The translations under genes were made by a program, and so were the position numbers. Below, one piece after another: positions 1 through 11,900 of a DNA stretch of 64,000 nucleotides. The DNA lies in assembly GCF_040954835.1 (NCBI RefSeq), contig NC_090709.1, positions 44,090,490-44,154,489 of the forward strand, written 5' to 3'. The DNA is from Lepisosteus oculatus (Eukaryota; Chordata; Actinopteri; Semionotiformes; Lepisosteidae). The first letter of the stretch is position 1, and every line of letters begins with the position of its first letter. The notes under the pieces are model-generated. The model saw nothing but the letters and a program-made list of their open reading frames with translations, did not search any database and was not told where the DNA came from.

Positions 1-1806
1 GCTTTTTGTTAGTCTGTCGGGAGGCTGCACAAGGTGTTTAGAGGGAGAACTTCTAAAAGGCTGGCTCTCTATGTTTAACATCAAGAAAGATTTTTTTTTC
101 TCAATGGAAATGCTCTTTGACGCTTTCAGCTTTACGTAGGGAACAAATTCTGCCGAGACCTCTTTTGAGCCAGTGCAAATGGTAATGTGCCACCAAGTAC
201 ATTTAATATTGGCTGTGGTAGCGAGCTGCTTTTGTTTGTGAAGCTTTTACTTCTTTAAGCTGAATCATCGGCAGGAGTAGCTTATTAAATCTTTGCTCAT
301 TGCGCTCCATCAGAAATACCTTGTCCATGTTCAAAAGAGATCAGGGGATTTACTTCATGCTTTCACATGGCATACCTTACACGAAAGATTTAAATGGGGA
401 ATTGATTGTGCTTCTTGATGTTGTTCCTGTGGTTGCCTTGGTTACAATGGTGAACGTTCTTCCACGTTCTGCTAGAGTATCCACTGGGTGGGCTTTATCA
501 ATTGGCTCGGATAGGTCATCAGTGCTCCGTCTCCAGAAAAATAATCAGCACTGTTTTTTTTCTGTGCGCATGACCGTCTTTTAAAACATATAAAATCACG
601 AGTTCATTGATTTCTCCAAATAACAACAATACATTTTAACCCTTCAATCCAATAGTTTTACTCCAAGTAAAAAGCAGCGCAATATATAGAAAGATGACAT
701 TCAAAGATTTCAACGTTCTTATTGGATTGCCTGTATGCAGATATCACTCAGAATTGCTAATATGATTTTAATTCAGTTTTTCTCTACTACTTTCAGAGTC
801 TTTTATTGACCTTGCTGAAGCAGAGAAGTGACATAATCACAATTGCAACCAGTTGTGCAGCTGTTTCTGGTTAATAATGATTAATGCGAAAAAAAAACCA
901 GCTCCTTGCATTAAGGGTCCTCCCTCTGGATTCCTCTGAAAGCTGCGCGAATTACTCACTGCGTGTCCTGTACTGTGTAGCACAGTGACAAGAACGCCTT
1001 GAGTTTTTTTCCGTATGTGAAGGAAAATGCAAAAGAGCATGAAAAGTATTGATGGTATAAAATATCCATGGTACAACTCGAGAAAGAACTGAAGGACAAA
1101 ACAATGACATTTGATGATTACAAGAGAAACACAACCGTCCGAACATGGGCTTGGATCCTGACCGCTTCCGTTAAAAGACAAAGCAAAGGATATAACCTGT
1201 AAATGTCTTCATGTCTTACAGTTTATGAAATAACACAATTTCTTACTTTCTTGATAATTTCTTACTATTGATAGACGCTTTTTTAAATTTTAACAGAATC
1301 ACAATTACAAACAAATGGGGTTAAACTGTTATTCACATACTCTAACGAAGAGAAACGTTAGTGTCTTCCGGTGTGTGAGCCCATCTCTCAAAAAATAAAA
1401 AAATAAGTTCTATAAATTGAATTGTTCTATTTTTCAGGCTTGCATAGTCTTATTCATATTTCAGTTAAGCCTTTTCCTCGGTAGTAATTTCATTTGATAT
1501 TAAAATTAGTCCTGATTTACAATTTTTGGACATGGTTCATCTTAAAGAATTTTGTAATAAGTTTCAGTTTAGGAAAATCGTGCCCAGAAGCTACCAAAAC
1601 TGGTAATGTTCACATAATGTGTAATGCAAAAGCAGCAGTTGGGGTGGGAAACAAAAGGCATTTCTTGGTATGAATCCTTAAACTTCATAGATGGCGTTCT
1701 AGGACTTCTCGCTTCAGATAAAGCTGTCAATACATCATAGATTTCTATTCAATCAATATCAGCAGTGTTATCACTACCGAACACTAAATATAGATCCTGG
1801 CAATAA
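1..1806. repeat. Direct copy (internally deleted) of 2869-6451
   Basis: Bases 1-915 match 2869-3780 almost base for base, and 947-1806 match 5591-6451. The 1.8 kb that lies between these blocks in the second copy is absent here and replaced by about 30 bases of unrelated sequence. This shows a tandem duplication of several kb followed by a deletion in the first copy. I recognise no gene in it. A weak open frame (300-584, non-ATG start) is preserved in all copies, but nothing supports it as coding. Confidence 0.85.
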
Positions 1807-2571
1807 TTCATGAGTTGTTTGTTAGAAAATTATTTATGGTTTTTTTTAAACATATTTTCAATACCAGACAAAAAGTCGAAAGTTTTAATTTCATGCAACT
1901 GATGAAATCTCTCTTCAATGGAAGTTATAAGTACAGTACATCCAAAATACTGCGGAATCAATCAAATTTACATGTTTCTTGTGGATCCAGAAGATCATTT
2001 TGAGACTCAAAACATGCCTGTCTTTTCTTTTTTCGAGGACGAAGGAGTAGCAGCAGGAGTAGCAGTTATGGCAAGAACGTGTTTAGAGTTCAGGACTTCT
2101 CATTTCTAATGCAGAGCCATCGACTCGGAAAGCACTGCCCGCGATAAAAGAAATTGCAGAATTGGTCTGTTCATGCTGCCTACACGCTTTGAATTGCTGG
2201 CATTTTCTGCAAGCGTTCCTTTTTGAGGGTTCATGAAATTCCTCACATTTGAGCCAACACTAAAATATTTCATTCGGGGTCGCCTAATTCATAGTGCAAA
2301 CCGAATCTACAGGGGAATGCTGTGGCACATGAAGCCGTTTGTTATTCTGTTGTGAGGTGTGAGGGGCGGAATGCAAATCGAGTTGGTGAATAGAAAATGA
2401 AACAGGAGTCACTTCTTGAGCTACGAATTCCAAAAAGTATGAAAACCTGTGCATTTTAACAGTGCAGAATACTCACAAATTGCACTGAGTTGCTTGCTTT
2501 CTTCTGCTGCTTTTATATTTCAGTCATTCACTGTAGCACTGGAACAATTCAAGAGAGGTAAAAGCAGAAGC

Positions 2572-2684
2572 TGTCAGGAGTGGGATTGGAACCCACGCCT
2601 CCATTTGGAGACCAGAACACCCAAGCCAGCTGGAAAGACACATGTCTTTGAGTCTGGCACCTTAGACCACTCGGCCACCCTGAC
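2572..2684 (-). tRNA. tRNA-Leu(CAA), intron-containing, possibly decayed
   Basis: On the minus strand the sequence reads GTCAGGGTGGCCGAGTGG at the 5' end, then GACTCAA with anticodon CAA, a ~30-base intron directly 3' of the anticodon loop, the variable arm, and a 3' end TCCTGAC plus discriminator A. The acceptor stem pairs with one G-U. Placement and presence of the intron are typical of vertebrate tRNA-Leu(CAA). The T loop reads TTCCAAT, with C where a purine is expected at position 57, and the D-arm region reads GGTGCC rather than GGCGCC, so this copy may be weaker than its partner at 17406-17518. Confidence 0.8.
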
Positions 2685-4734
2685 AAGCACAAGCAAGTGG
2701 TGTGCTGAATGCACCAGTAGTTGACTAAACTGAGTTTCTTCCCTGAAATTATTTGCTTGCGAAGAGCCAAGTTGCCTTGAATGGATCTTGGAAATCAAAT
2801 ATACGGATGGATTGTTATTCGGTTGTGAGTTTTGAGGGGCGTATTATAAATTGAGTTGGTGAAAAGGCGCTTTTTGTTAATCTGTCGGGAGGCTGCACAA
2901 GGTGTTTAGAGGGAGAACTTCTAAAAGGCAGGCTCTCTATGTTTAACATCAAGAAAGATTTTTTTTTCCCAATGGAAATGCTCTTTGGCGCTTTCAGTTT
3001 TACATAGGGAACAACGTCTGCCGAGACCACTTTTGAGCCAATGCAAATGGTAATGTGCCACCAAGTACATTTAATATTGGCTGTGGTAGCGAGCTGCTTT
3101 TGTTTGTGAAGCTTTTACTTCTTTAAGCTGAATCATCGGCAGGAGTAGCTTATTAAATCTTTGCTCATTGCGCTCCATCAGAAATACCTTGTCCATGTTC
3201 AAAAGAGATCAGGGGATTTACTTCATGCTTTCACATGGCATACCTTACACGAAAGATTTAAATGGGGAATTGATTGTGCTTCTTGATGTTGTTCCTGTGG
3301 TTGCCTTGGTTACAATGGTGAACGTTCTTCCACGTTCTGTTAGAGTATCCACTGGGTGGGCTTTATCAATTGGCTCGGATAGGTCATCAGTGCTCCGTCT
3401 CCAGAAAAATAATCAGCACTGTCTTTTTTCTGTGCGCATGACCGTCTTTTAAAACATATAAAATCACAAGTTCATTGATTTCTCCAAATAACAACAATAC
3501 ATTTTAACCCTTCAATCCAATAGTTTTACTCCAAGTAAAAAGCAGCGCAATATATAGAGAGATGATATTCAAAGATTTCAACGTTCTTTTTGGATTGCCT
3601 GTATGCAGATATCGCTCAGAATTGCTAAAATGATTTTAATTCGGTTTTTCTCTACTACTTTCAGAGTCTTTTATTGACCTTGCTGAAGCAGAGAAGTGAC
3701 ATAATCACAAATGCGGCCAGTTGTGCAGCTGTTTCTGGTTAATAATTAATGCGAAAAAAAAAACAGCTCCTTGCATTAAGAGCAAGAGCAACCAACGCGC
3801 TCGCTTGTTGAGTTGGGTATTTTCCGAGCTACTCTTCCTTAGCTGTGTAGAGGTTTGATGGGTTTACTGAGACAATTATTCATTGCAGCAGTAATCACGA
3901 GGTGATTCGTTGTGGCTTTTAGAAAATCAATCGTCAGAACAACTAACAACGCACACACACGGGTTCAATACACGAGATACAGTTATTAATATAAATTGTG
4001 CACCAAACATATACCAGTCTGCCTGGATACAAGCGGCAGAACTTACTGTGAGGGTTATCAATATACAAGGTATATAATGTCGAAGAGATGCAAACACAAA
4101 GAGATACACAACAGAGAATATATGTCAATATATATCGTTCGGTTACCAAATCGCTAATCAGTGTTATTCCCCACTGTTACTCTAAACTCGGAAGTAAATG
4201 CAATACTCATGAATTAAATTGATAACAACTTGTGTTGAGGTACAATTGAATTCTCGAGACGCAATGTAGAACATGGGGTTTACTTATCCACTGTGTATGG
4301 ATTTGGAATTTCCCGGCACGAACACCAAACCAGCTGACAGGCTCTGTTACAGCCTCGGTTCCAGCGGTTGTCCAATGGGCGATGTCCCGGCGTCCTCTGG
4401 CTACCGGCCAACCAGTCGAGGTGCAGCTCGGAGTTGGACGGGCGCGCAGGGCAGTTGTTGCTCCGAGGGGATCTACCAGCAGTCCGGCTGGCTAGTAGAA
4501 AGTATCTATGCACAGAGTGTGACCGCAAGTCCTCACAAGTCACTCTTTTGCCCGGGAAGAAGCTGGTTCGTTCTCGGACCAGCGCTGCTTCTGAATAAGC
4601 TATTCAGGTTGTTGACGAGGGTCCAACTGTAGGCTGCCGTTGATCAAGCAGAGCATTCACGTTGGTAGAATTCTGAGTACGTACGGGATCCTCGGCCTCG
4701 CGCTTAGAACAAAGTCCAAGTCCCAGTGCAGACA

Positions 4735-4915
4735 ACAGCAGTTGTCACGTGATTGTCTCTGAGGATGCGCGGAAATGGCCAAGGAGAGCCCCGATCTGAG
4801 CTTGCGCTCCCTTTTTGACCAAGACACAGATGTGTGCTGATTGGTTGAGAGTTTGGCGGGCATTGGAGACCCACGTGGTATTACCACGCCCTGCCAATCC
4901 CTGATTGGTTGATCA
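4735..4915. promoter_or_regulatory. CCAAT-box / E2F-like cluster in left arm
   Basis: Two ATTGGTT (inverted CCAAT) motifs, at about 4840 and 4906, surround TTTGGCGGG (an E2F-like match, ~4852-4860), with CACGTG E-box cores near 4747 and 4872. The spacing resembles a proximal promoter of a growth-regulated gene, but no coding sequence is recognised next to it. The same cluster exists inverted at 15075-15240. Function is inferred from motifs only. Confidence 0.3.
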
Positions 4916-5157
4916 AGGTGAGATATGAGTCACTTACTCCTGACACTTAGGAATACAGTCCAGATGTCCATTCGGCACTCCCTAGACAGATAGGCGCCAA
5001 TGGATGACCATTGATCATGATAGTTAGGCTTAGCTAAGTGCATCTCCGTTTAAGAGCTGTCCCTTATCAAAAGAAAACATCTTAAATCAGCCTGCATGAA
5101 TACTTTCTCAGTGGCTGCACCACAGAAAGGGAGAGTGAGATGGGGCCTCATTTAGCT

Positions 5158-5432
5158 TTTAAGATTTTTGGTGAGCAAGAACCACTGAGAACGAGTCTGA
5201 ATCAATCAAGAACACATATGGTACTGCTGTCCTGTGTACAACTGCTTCGTCCTAATTGAGCTTTTCAGTGTTGAAGAAGATGTTTCCAATTTCGATTGCT
5301 GGTTTCAGAGGATGTGCTACAGGATCACAGATTCAATTGAAAAGATTTGGAGATGCATTGGCTGGGATTCAAACCTGGCTCAATTTCATGAAGGCACCTA
5401 TAAGCAACGTGAGGAAAGGAGAGGGGGCCAGA
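5158..5432. other. Non-repeated spacer, nothing recognised
   Basis: This sequence follows the inner end of the inverted-repeat arm. I see no gene, RNA or known repeat in it. Confidence 0.5.
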
Positions 5433-5514
5433 GGTAGTGTGGCTGAATGGTCTAATATGCTGGATTTTAGGCTCCACTCACTCAGTGGTGTGGGTTTAAA
5501 TCCCACTACTGCCC
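5433..5514 (+). tRNA. tRNA-Leu(UAG)-like gene, probably a pseudogene
   Basis: GGTAGTGTGGCTGAATGGTC starts a tRNA-Leu type sequence with a long variable arm (CACTCACTCAGTGG). The T arm is GTGGG-TTTAAAT-CCCAC and the 3' acceptor strand is TACTGCC. The anticodon region GGATTTTAGGCTCC matches tRNA-Leu(UAG) but has one extra T in the loop, and the closing C of the anticodon stem faces C. Those defects argue for a decayed copy. Confidence 0.6.
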
Positions 5515-6451
5515 AATGTTTTAAGACCTTACTTCCTGTGATTTGTAATATGGTCAGTAAAAGCACTTTATGTGAGTATCTCTTATGTTAGCGAATTCCT
5601 CACTGCGTGTCCTGTACTGTGCAGCACAGTGACAAGAACGCCTTGAGTTCTTTTCCGTATGTGAAGAAAAATGCAAAAGAGCATGAAAAGTATTGATGGT
5701 ATAAAATATCCATGGTACAACTCGAGAAAGAACTGACGGACAAAACAATGACATTTGATGAGTACAAGAGAAACACAACCGTCCGAACATGGGCTTGGAT
5801 CCTGACCGCTTGCATTAAAAGACAAAGCAAAGGATATAACCTGTAAATGTCTTCATGTCTTACAGTTTATGAAATAACACAATTTCTTACTTTCTTAATA
5901 ATTTCTTACTATTAATAGATGCTTTTTTAAATTTGAACAGAATCACAATTACAAACATTTGGGGTTAAACTGTTATTCACATACTCTAACGAAGAGAAAC
6001 GTTAGTGTCTTCCGGTGTGTGAGCCCATTTCTCAAAAAATAAAAAAATAAGATATAAATATTGAATTGTTCTATTTTTCAGGCTTGCATAGTCTTATTCA
6101 TATTTCAGTTAAGCCTTTTCTTCTGTAGTAATTTCATTTTATATTAAAATTAGTCCTGATTTACAATTTTTGGACATGGTTCATCTTAAAGAATTTTGTA
6201 ATAAGTTTCAGTTTAGGAAAATCGTGCCCAGAAGCTACCAAAACTGGTAATGTTCACATTATGTGTAATGCAAAAGCAGTAGTTGGGGTGGGAAACAAAA
6301 GGCATTTCTTGGTATGAATCCTAAAACTTCATAGATGGCGTTCTAGGACTTTTCGCTTCAGATAAAGCTGTCAATACATCATAGATTTCTACTCAATCAA
6401 TATCAGCAGTGTTATCACTACCGAACGCTAAATATAGATCCTGGCAATACT

Positions 6452-7290
6452 TCGTGAGATCTTCGTAAGAAAATCCAAAAAAGTACAGAAGCAATCAACG
6501 TTTCTTTTGGATCGAGAAGAGGATAATTATGAGACTCAAAATATGCCTGTCTTTTCTTTTTTCGAGGACAAATGGATTATTGAGGTGTAAAGATGGGTTC
6601 AAAACCAAAATCATCTGCTATTGCTGCTGTTTCTTTGATAGTTTCTTCAAATCCTTCAATTGATCATTGATATTGAGGAATAATATTATACAAATTGTGG
6701 TTTTCTGTTAATTGCCAATTTTATTGTAATTACATCTTCGTTTACAGATGTCTTGCATGTATCACAAGGTATAATAGTCGCCGTGTGTCCTCAGCTAAAA
6801 TGTTTTAAAAAGTACGACAAAAGTTCAATATGCTTAACATCATTTATGGTTATATCTATATTAAAATGAAGGTAAATATACCAAGATATTAAAAAACAAT
6901 TTTACAGTCCTAACCTAATAATGCTTGTGAAGTTTTCTAATAAATCCGAACTGTAATTTTGAAATATTATTGGTCATTACTTGCCCGGAGGAAGCCAGGT
7001 GGGTTTTGCTCTTGTCGCCCGACTTAGTGGTGTTATGACCATGGAACCGACTGCACCTGCTTTTTCTGAGATGCTTCCCCTCTCATGGCGAGATCTCGAC
7101 TTCTTTAACACCTCTGGATAAAGATCTTCTGTGGAGCAGGTTTCAGACCTCTGCGTACAGCACCCTTGATGTCATTTTATTTTTACAGCAGCCGCATCCG
7201 GAAAGTTGTGTCTTTTACTTTTAATTTGAACAACAAAAATACATACAATACAAACGAGCACATAAAACGTATCAAGAAAATCGTCAGGGG
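6452..7290. other. AT-rich spacer without recognised gene
   Basis: Apart from a short patch near 6540-6570 shared with 2010-2040, nothing is recognised. The ORFs here are short and lack family signatures. Confidence 0.5.
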
Positions 7291-7299
7291 TTCATGCTA

Positions 7300-7661
7300 T
7301 AATACTGTACTGTTTTCAGGTTCCCTCAGGAAAAGGACAAGTGGCGACGTGATAGTTAACCAAGCGACAGCTTTATTCTTTTATCGAAACCACACAAAAC
7401 CAAACACAGGACATACACACACATGAGGAGACTGATGGAACACGTTCACATATTTAGGGTGGTAATTACTTAACAACAGGCTATACACTTATAAGGCTAC
7501 ACAGGACACTAAAACTACTATAACACTATTCACATATGCAGAGTCAGCTGCTGGTCATCGAGCTGACCCTCACTCTCCCCGGCTACATCTCCCAACCTGC
7601 TCCACGGTACCATGAGTGCCTAGGTGCACTTCCTCCTCACCACCGGGCCAGGGGGGTTACA
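7300..7661 (-). mobile_element. 3' LTR of a Ty3/gypsy retrotransposon
   Basis: Read on the minus strand, a purine-rich tract GGTGGGGACAG (7662-7672) is followed directly by TGTAACCCCC, the expected polypurine tract and TG start of a 3' LTR. An AATAAA signal (reverse of 7370-7375) lies inside. The LTR sits just downstream of the pol remnant at 7727-9660 in the same orientation. The outer end, near 7290-7317, is not certain because no target duplication could be found. A diverged piece of the same LTR start occurs at 27069-27101. Confidence 0.6.
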
Positions 7662-7726
7662 CTGTCCCCACCTGAAGCGTCTGGCGTCCCGCCGACATCG
7701 AACACCCCCCTCAGGCTATACTCATA

Positions 7727-9660
7727 CTAGGCTAAAGGCTGTGGAACTCTGCGTGAGCAGCTGTTACGAAGCGGTGGTTGCCGGCGGCCCGCGGTCACCC
7801 CATTGTCGGTCGGCTCCGGCCCTGGCTGCTCCTCCGGAGCCTCCCCGCGGGGCTCCTCCTCCCGGTCCCAGTAGGGGGCCAGGCGGTCTCGGTGCAGAAC
7901 CACCACTCTCCCCTGGTAGCAGTCCTTGCCTACCACCCTGAGGACCTCAGCGGCCCCCTCCCACAAAGGCGCCAGCTTAGGGCTGAGGCCTTTGCGGCGG
8001 TGCGGGCTGTACACCCAAACCAAGTCCCAGGGCAGGAAGGCAGGCCCCCTGCAGAGCAGGTCGTAGTGCCGCTTCTGCCGGACTCCCGCCTGAGTCAGAT
8101 GGGTCCGGGTTAAGCTGTCCGGTCGTAGTCCGGTCCAGCTGGTGGTGCCGACTCGTCTCCGGGCGGCGGGCCGAAGACCAGGTCCACCAGGGTTTGCATT
8201 TCCCGGCCCAGCATGAGTGAGGCCAGGGTACACCCGGTAGATTCCTGGACTGTGGTCCGATAAGCCCAGAGCTCGAGGGGGAGGTGGCGGTCCCAGTCCC
8301 GTTGGTGACAGGACACCAGGGAGGCCAGCTGGGTGGGGAGCGTCCGATTAAACCGCTCCACAGACCCGTCGCTCTGGGGATGCAGCGGGATGGTCTGAGT
8401 CTTAGAGATCCCCAGGCGCTGGCACACTCTGGCGAAGACCTGGGACTTGAAGTTACGCCCCTGGTCACTGTGTAACTCCTCCGGCACCCCCAGCCTGGCA
8501 AACATCCCCTCCAGTAGTGCATCGGCCACCGTGGGGGCACTCTGGTCCAGGAGGGCATAGGCCTCCGGCCACTTCGTGAAATAGTCCATTGCTACCAGGA
8601 TATAGTGGTTTCTGGCCTCGGTGCGCGGAAACAGGCCCAAAACATCCACCCCCACCCGCTCCATAGGAGCCCCCACCTGGTGTTGTTGGAGGGGGGCCCG
8701 AGAGCACTCGAGGGGACCTTTCTGCGCCACGCACACCGCACACGTTTGGCAATACCGCCCCACGTCCCGGTGGCAAAGACCCCAATAAAAATGGCCTCGG
8801 AGACGCTGCAGGGTTTTTTTACAGCCGAAATCCCCCATGCCCGGCTGGCCATGCACCACTCTGAGCACAGCCGCGCGGAGCGACTGTGGCACCACCAGCT
8901 GCCACCATATCTCGCCACTGGAGGGTACCTGCCACCCCCGGCGCAGCACCCCGTCCTTTACCTCCAAGGCCTCCTACAGGACGCAGAGGGCCTTGACGGA
9001 CTTTGGGTGCTGGGGGAGCTCCTCTCGCACAGGCCGCGCTCCTGCTGCCTTCCAGCGGAGCACCGGCCCCACGTCAGGATCAGCTGCCTGTTGCTGTGCC
9101 AGGTCTGACATGCCCACCCCCAGCAGCCCCTCCAGGGCTGTGGCCGAGGTGCTCGCCTCCGTCACTGTGCAGACGGCTCCCTCACACTGCTCCCACCGGG
9201 CGCAGTAGTGGCAGTCCGCAACCTCACAGGGGCGCCGCGAGAGAATGCCGGCATTGAGATGGCGAGATCCAGCACGGTGCACAACAGTGAAGTCATACTC
9301 CTGCAGGACCTCTATCCATCGCACCATCTGCGCCTCCGGCTCCTTAAAGTGGAGCAGCCAGGTGAGGGACGCATGGTCGGTCCTCAACAGGAATCGGGTC
9401 CCGAATAGGTATGGCCTGAAGCTCGCGACGGGCCACGCAGTAGTTCCGTTCAGCCTTATTCAAAGCCCGACTGTAGAAGGCAACTACCCGCTCCCATCTG
9501 GCCCCTCCTGTGCCAGCACCACGCCCACCCCCAAGTCACTTGCATCGGTATCCAGGATATACGGTAACCACGGATCGGGATAGGCTAGCACGGAGGGAAT
9601 GGGAATGACAGTAAAGTGCCAGGGGCCCTGGCCGATGGAAAAGGCTGTCTTCGAGCGAGC
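7727..9660 (-). pseudogene. Broken Ty3/gypsy pol: RNase H, integrase, C-terminal domain
   Basis: The minus strand carries, in order, an RNase H start (DTDAS motif near 9545), the RNase H tail (9387-8974, RTDHASLTWLL), an integrase (8967-8110) and an integrase C-terminal region (8233-7727, with HRDRLAPYW). The integrase has HFYW, YCQTCAVC, DVLGLF, HSDQG and SVERFN segments, so all three DDE acidic residues are visible, but the second zinc-binding His (GHLG in relatives) is replaced by Asp. The copy is dead: reverse transcriptase is missing upstream of ~9660, there is a frameshift between 9400 and 9480, an in-frame TAG at 8974-8976, and a frameshift near 8110-8140. GC content is far above the surroundings. 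Confidence 0.9.
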
Positions 9661-10034
9661 ATTGGGAGCGAGCGGTACCTGTCATTACCTGCTTAGTGAG
9701 CCCAAGATCTCATCAAGAATCGTATACAGCAACAGCATTTGGCGCATTGTTCCATACTCCGACCACTCTCGGTGTAAACAGGTCCCTCCTTGAAATGCAC
9801 TGGTCTCTGCTTGAAATGCACTTTCCTGCATTTGCTTTGGTGTAACTGGCTTCCCCTGCATGGGCAAATGTGAAGAAGATCCTTAGTAAGTCATTGAAGA
9901 AAACCGAGAAGAGGTCGGAGTGGCCTCTGTCGTTCATCAACGATCCACTCAGGCAGTACTCCGCCGTTTGTTCACATCGATAGGCTTTTTTTTGCCTTCA
10001 TTTGTGCAAGTAGTAAAAGCAGACACCCCTATTC
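9661..10034. other. Spacer, nothing recognised
   Basis: This lies between the truncated gypsy pol and the tRNA cluster. A short direct repeat of CTTGAAATGCACT occurs at about 9790 and 9810. I see no gene. Confidence 0.4.
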
Positions 10035-10106
10035 TGCTGTGACACGGATTCGAACCGGGGTTGTAGCAGCCACAACGCAAAGTACTGACCACTATACAAT
10101 TACGGC
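10035..10106 (-). tRNA. tRNA-His(GUG)-like, decayed
   Basis: The minus strand reads GCCGTAATTGTATAGTGG, then TTGTGGC around anticodon GTG, and CGGTTCGAATCCG in the T arm, which matches vertebrate tRNA-His in order and spacing (72 bases). The acceptor stem has at least two mismatches (GCCGTAA against TCACAGC) and the T stem is imperfect, so it is probably a pseudogene. Confidence 0.65.
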
Positions 10107-10284
10107 GAGTTACCAATACACACGTGCAGGGCAGAAAAGGCTGTGCTCTCTTCGTGTGACAGGAGTCGGAAAAGTCCTGATGTTGCATTTCAACTGAGCC
10201 CCAGTATACATCGACCCTTCGACACTCTAAGTGCAAACAGCAATTACAGTTTGCTTGCATGACACACGGAAGAAAGCTGCATGC

Positions 10285-10356
10285 TCCCATATGGGCTAGT
10301 GGTTAGGATTCCTGGTTTTCACCCAGGCGGGCCAGGTTCATTTCCTGGTATGGGAA
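10285..10356 (+). tRNA. tRNA-Glu(UUC)
   Basis: TCCCATATGGGCTAGTGG opens the gene, anticodon TTC is at 10318-10320 within GGTTTTCACC, and the 3' end TATGGGA closes the acceptor stem. The sequence matches vertebrate tRNA-Glu(UUC) closely. The T loop is TTCATTT, so the normally invariant A58 is T, and the gene may be inactive. It lies in a cluster with His, Val and Asp sequences. Confidence 0.75.
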
Positions 10357-10823
10357 TGTGTCAGTTTTGCCTCCTGCTTTCCAAAAGATCAGCACCGTGT
10401 ACGAAGGAGCCACACTAAAACCACTCGATCATGTGCAAAACGTACAAGAAGAAGGGGCGCGTGTTTCCAACCGAGGACCTCTCGCTTGTGAGCCGAAGTG
10501 ATCATCACTGCAGCTCGGAAACCTGCAGGAGGTGGGAGGGGTGACTCTGGTAGATAGTGTTGACCTTCGGCAATAGAATTTATACTCTCCAAGATGATAT
10601 TTGCACTTTCTGGAGAGGAGATTTTCTCCACTTCAGTAGCCCGATTGCGTCGATTGCGTGGAGAGGGCTGTAGAATGTGGCGCAGCCTTTCCTGCTCCGT
10701 CCATGACAGGCGTGCTGGTCTCTGGTGAGCACGGTCAATCAGCGCACTCCAACGAAGGCACTGGAAGCAGCTGAATAGCATTGGCGAAGCTCAGGGCTGG
10801 GTCACTGTGCATGGTTTCCCATC

Positions 10824-10896
10824 GTTTCCGTTGTGTAGTGGTTCTCACGTTTGCCTCACACGCGAAAGGTCGCTGGTTCAAAACTGGGTGGAAACA
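10824..10896 (+). tRNA. tRNA-Val(CAC)
   Basis: GTTTCCGTTGTGTAGTGG opens the gene, the anticodon loop is GCCTCACACGC with anticodon CAC, and the acceptor 3' strand TGGAAAC plus A pairs fully with the 5' strand. The T arm is GCTGG-TTCAAAA-CTGGG with one outer mismatch. It is the best-preserved member of the cluster besides tRNA-Glu. Confidence 0.75.
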
Positions 10897-11118
10897 CAGT
10901 GGCCACGCTCACTGTTTGGGGATTCCTAGTGTGGGGATCTATGGGATCTGCACAGTGCATGTCACAAAGCTTCCTGCTGTCACTTCAATGTGCATCCTGA
11001 TGTCGAGTTGTGTGCTGTGCACAGGCTCTGAAAGTGATTAAAAGGTGCACGACGCTGTGAAAGAAAATGCAAAGAAGTGAAAGGCAGTCCTTTCTATAAG
11101 GAGGTAGAAGGAGAGCAA

Positions 11119-11157
11119 CTCGCTGTCGGGGAATCGAACCACGGTCTCTAACGAGGA
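11119..11157 (-). pseudogene. tRNA-Asp with internal deletion
   Basis: On the minus strand TCCTCGTTAG (the first ten bases of tRNA-Asp) is joined directly to AGACCGTGGTTCGATTCCCC and GACAGCGAG (the last third of tRNA-Asp). The D arm and anticodon arm are missing, leaving 39 bases. Both ends of the tRNA are recognisable, so this is a clean internal deletion and not a chance match. Confidence 0.6.
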
Positions 11158-11479
11158 AGACATCGCTCTCTGTCTCCCGGTATTTCACATCGGAAAACAC
11201 AAACGACCAACTCGGAATGACATGCTTTTGATGCTTTTCAAAGCCTTCTTTGTGCACGACAACTGCGCCGCCTAGCAGATACAGCTTCGGCTGTGGAGAC
11301 TTGTTCGGCTGGCGTTCTGGGAGTCGCGTTTTTCAGAATTGTATTGAGATCGTTTTCCACAGAGCTCAGATGTCAAAGCACAGCAGCAGCTCTTCACAGC
11401 GATCATCTATAACGCCCTTTCTCCCGCAGCTCCGTCCTTATTGGAAGGAAGCAAGAGTGAAATAGTGCAGGGAAATAGA

Positions 11480-11890
11480 CTGTGTGTAGTGTCTATGTGA
11501 GTATTAATGATCATGACATTACTGATAGTTTCAGTATTAATGCTAGTATTCATGTTAATATTAGTGAGAGTATATCTGGTAGTTTTACTAATAATACAAG
11601 TATACATGTGACTTTGTGATGATAGATACTTTTAAATTTAGTTTTAATGCTAGTTTTCACGTTAAATTTAGTGATAATTATACTGTTAGTGTCAGAGTAT
11701 TAACACTCATCATCATGTTAGGTTTCATGACAGTATTACTGTTATTATACATATTATTAGTCTAGTAGTTGTTTTTGTCAGTGTTAGTAACAATGATAGG
11801 GTTTGATGATAGTGTTAGTGTTGTAATATTGGCAGTATCTGCATTAGTGTTAGTTATAGTGTATCTGTACCTAAGAGTGGATGCGGTGTC
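11480..11890. repeat. Degenerate GTTAGTATTA-type low-complexity tract
   Basis: About 400 bases consist of imperfect iterations of TAGTGTTAGTATTAATG-like units with strong strand asymmetry (T/A/G rich, few C). It looks like an old, decayed minisatellite. No coding signal is seen. Confidence 0.5.
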
Positions 11891-11900
11891 TATGTGTGTA

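Larger units (their letters stand above)
1411..5157. repeat. Inverted repeat, left arm (~3.7 kb)
   Basis: The reverse complement of this stretch is found at 14829-18650 in the same order, with a few percent divergence and small indels. The arm starts at a TA (1411-1412) in TATAAATTGAATTG and ends near TAAATGAGGCCCCATC (5140-5157). It spans the junction of the older tandem duplication (around 2868), so the tandem copy came first and the inverted copy later. It carries an intron-containing tRNA-Leu on the minus strand and a CCAAT/E2F-like motif cluster. Confidence 0.9.
2869..6451. repeat. Second (longer) tandem copy of the 5' block
   Basis: This is the full-length partner of 1-1806. It keeps the central 3781-5590 stretch that is missing upstream. 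After 6451 the similarity to 1801-2040 continues only in patches: the motif around a TTTTTTCGAGGAC run recurs at 2026 and 6557. No protein-coding gene is recognised. Confidence 0.8.

Noticed and set aside
837-1181. Open frames on the minus strand, repeated at 5554-5830
   Set aside because: They overlap one another in several frames, have no domain signature and are shared only because the DNA is duplicated.
8605-9258. Long plus-strand ORFs over the gypsy pol
   Set aside because: They are shadow frames of the GC-rich minus-strand integrase and RNase H.
11480-11890. CRISPR-like or regularly spaced repeats
   Set aside because: The units vary in length and sequence and have no spacers of constant size; this is degenerate low-complexity DNA in a vertebrate genome.
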